Assembly: GCA_023405135.1 (NCBI GenBank) | Contig: JAEXYZ010000080.1 | Location: 1 to 13,711 of the forward strand | Reading direction: 5' to 3' | Origin: Bacillota bacterium | GTDB taxonomy: Bacteria; Bacillota; Bacilli; Bacillales_A; Planococcaceae | DNA length: 13,711 nucleotides | In this document: positions 12,470-13,711 of the stretch, in pieces | Layout of the letters: each line of letters starts with the position of its first letter | How positions within the stretch are numbered: position 1 is the first letter of the stretch | Translations under genes and position numbers: made by a program | Notes under the pieces: generated by a model | Seen by the model: only the letters and a program-made list of their open reading frames with translations | Databases searched by the model: none | Told to the model about the DNA's origin: nothing

Positions 12470-13015
12470 TTGAACAAAAGTACTCTTTTTCTGTCAAGTA
12501 TCTTAATTTTTGGAATATATCATGCAGAGGTTTGTGGAAAAACAGACGTCCCTCCATCTTTTGAGGAATTTTTTACAGAAGGAGGGTATAAGACAGTTGA
12601 GGATGCATTAGACAATTTTGAACAACATTATAAACAAAAGCCTAACTTACCGCTTAGAGTACCTCCAATAAGTTTTACCCATCAGTTTGGGATATTTCAC
12701 GACTTAGATGGTGATTTCAACGATTTTTTTGAAGTGAAATATATTAATGATCAAATACCAGAAAATCATTATAAAATTTATGTTCGTTCTAAAAAATATA
12801 AAATAGAATTTGATGATAAATATGTATTAAAAGTCTATAAATTAAATAATGGGAATGATGCTCTGTATATGGAACCAAACTTTCCTTTCAAAATGTTAGC
12901 ATTCGAAAATGGTAACTGGCAATATGTGTTGCATATTGATAACAGAGTAGATGAAGTAACACCTGAAATCTTAGTTCAGATAGCGAATTCAATAAATTAT
13001 GATACTGAAAACTAA
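12470..13015 (+). CDS. Putative exported protein, unknown function
   Basis: With the TTG start at 12470, served by AGGGGTGAT at 12457-12465, the product has 181 residues. Its N-terminus, MNKSTLFLSSILIFGIYHAE, looks like a signal peptide or anchor, with a Cys soon after (EVCGK) that does not fit a standard lipobox. The rest is acidic and rich in Asp, Asn and aromatic residues. It ends with NGNWQYVLHIDNRVDEVTPE and then ILVQIANSI, which recalls the C-terminal pattern of DUF4367-like domains. That resemblance is tentative. The frame extends upstream to a TTG at 12428, but no ribosome binding site supports that start. It stands alone between a terminator and an insertion sequence. Confidence 0.65.
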   Translation: MNKSTLFLSSILIFGIYHAEVCGKTDVPPSFEEFFTEGGYKTVEDALDNFEQHYKQKPNLPLRVPPISFTHQFGIFHDLDGDFNDFFEVKYINDQIPENHYKIYVRSKKYKIEFDDKYVLKVYKLNNGNDALYMEPNFPFKMLAFENGNWQYVLHIDNRVDEVTPEILVQIANSINYDTEN

Positions 13016-13138
13016 TATAAACTAAAATGTACTTTTGGAAATAATATACAATTCACATTTATTAGCTCATTGTACGAAACCAGCCATAAAAAATCCTTCA
13101 ACAATCGAGAGGCTGGGACAAAACCCGTCTCTGATGAA

Positions 13139-13181
13139 AAAGCCGGTGAAATTTTACGATAAGTAAAATTTCACCGGCTTT
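13139..13181. terminator. Perfect 19-bp hairpin at the left end of the insertion sequence
   Basis: The arms 13139-13157 and 13163-13181 are perfect complements (AAAGCCGGTGAAATTTTAC and its reverse complement) around GATAA. The plus strand continues TTTGATTATTTT and the minus strand continues as five T residues. It could end transcription both ways and shield the transposase gene from outside read-in. Confidence 0.75.
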
Positions 13182-13262
13182 GATTATTTTAAATAAAAAA
13201 TAAGGACCACTTCTGATAAAATTAAGTCACCACAACAAAATTATACAGAAAGAAGGATCCTT

Positions 13263-13711
13263 ATGTTTAAAAATTATAACATGAATCAAATCGTTTTGCC
13301 TTTAGAATTAGAAGTAAAATTACAAAAAAATGATATTGCTTACCACGTGCATCATTTAGTGGAAAGTATTCCTCCAGAAGCATTTGAACCATTTCTCCGA
13401 AATGAGGGATGTCCTGCCTATCATCCACGCATGATGCTTAAAATTATCTTATGTGCCTACACACAATCTGTCTTCTCAGGACGCAAAATTGAAGCGTTAT
13501 TAAAAGATAGTATTCGGATGATGTGGTTAGCTCAAGGGTATGAACCAAGCTACCGTACAATCAATCGTTTTCGTGTCCATCCAAAAGTAAAAGAATTGAT
13601 TCGCCAATGTTTCGTCCAATTCCGGTGCCAATTGATTGAAGAAAAACTAATCCATCAAGAAGCCATTTTTATCGATGGTACAAAGATTGAAGCGAACGCA
13701 AATAAATTTAC
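13263..13711 (+). CDS. IS1182-family transposase, N-terminal part
   Basis: The frame is open from ATG 13263 to the window edge, giving 149 residues without a stop. AGAAGG (13251-13256) precedes it by six bases. The N-terminal part, with residues such as YHPRMMLKIILCAYTQSVFS and ...GYEPSYRTINRFR, is the DUF772-type domain of IS1182/IS5-like transposases. FIDGTKIEANANK near the edge is the start of the DDE catalytic domain and supplies the first catalytic Asp. The remaining two-thirds of the enzyme should lie to the right. The seen part shows no frameshift. Confidence 0.92.
   Translation, partial: MFKNYNMNQIVLPLELEVKLQKNDIAYHVHHLVESIPPEAFEPFLRNEGCPAYHPRMMLKIILCAYTQSVFSGRKIEALLKDSIRMMWLAQGYEPSYRTINRFRVHPKVKELIRQCFVQFRCQLIEEKLIHQEAIFIDGTKIEANANKF

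Larger units (their letters stand above)
13107..13711 (+). mobile_element. Left part of an IS1182-family insertion sequence (cut by the window edge)
   Basis: The transposase gene at 13263 and its leader mark an insertion sequence whose right end lies outside the window. The left boundary is uncertain. GAGAGGCTGGGACAAAAC, from 13107, is a word I associate with ends of such elements in Firmicutes. It forms its own palindrome (GAGA...GGG...CCC...TCTC, to 13131). A perfect 19-bp inverted repeat follows at 13139-13181. Without the right end, no terminal repeats or target duplication can be confirmed. Confidence 0.7.

Noticed and set aside
1..13711. CRISPR array, tRNA or rRNA genes, toxin-antitoxin pair, phage-defence or biosynthetic cluster
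   Set aside because: I found no regularly spaced long repeats, no cloverleaf or rRNA sequence, and no gene pair with such motifs on either strand.

Overview
The window is low-GC DNA with strong AGGAGG-type ribosome binding sites, several TTG/GTG starts, a CsoR/CopZ/CopA copper set, a YfmQ-like protein and an IS1182-type transposase. This fits a Bacillaceae or Planococcaceae member (Lysinibacillus/Solibacillus-like). The genus is an inference; no rRNA or other marker gene is present. All recognised genes lie on the plus strand.

Layout. 1-770: the 3' end of an unidentified reading frame, a small lipoprotein (123-497) and a 55-residue two-helix membrane protein (601-768). 850-3055: a TetR-family regulator and a 14-helix MFS exporter. 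A perfect palindrome sits just after the regulator's promoter and a 15/18 copy sits in front of the exporter gene, so this looks like an autoregulated efflux cassette. 3286-3669: a lone VOC-fold (glyoxalase/bleomycin-resistance type) protein. 3670-4160: gene-free DNA with a few hairpins.

4086-7986 is the core of the window: csoR (Cu(I)-sensing repressor), copZ (Cu(I) chaperone), copA (Cu(I)-exporting P1B-ATPase) and a 207-residue sirohaem/4Fe-4S nitrite-sulfite reductase-like protein. Each of the four genes is preceded by its own 17-bp CsoR-type operator of the form ATACC-N7-GGTAT or a variant, at 4111, 4499, 4800 and 7319. Copper removal genes and a predicted redox haem protein therefore appear to share one metal- or sulfur-responsive regulon. 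The reductase has C-x2-C where sulfite and nitrite reductases normally have C-x5-C.

8134-11459: a second MFS exporter (EmrB/QacA type), a terminator, and a MocR/GabR-type regulator (GntR winged helix fused to a PLP aminotransferase fold). Two pairs of the direct repeat TGGATGG, both with exactly 24-bp periodicity, flank this regulator gene: one pair before it, one pair between it and the next gene. They are good candidates for its binding sites. 11711-13015: a YfmQ-family protein and an unrecognised exported protein whose ribosome binding site lies in a small hairpin. 13107 to the end: the left part of an IS1182-type insertion sequence with a perfect 19-bp hairpin ahead of a transposase gene that runs off the window.
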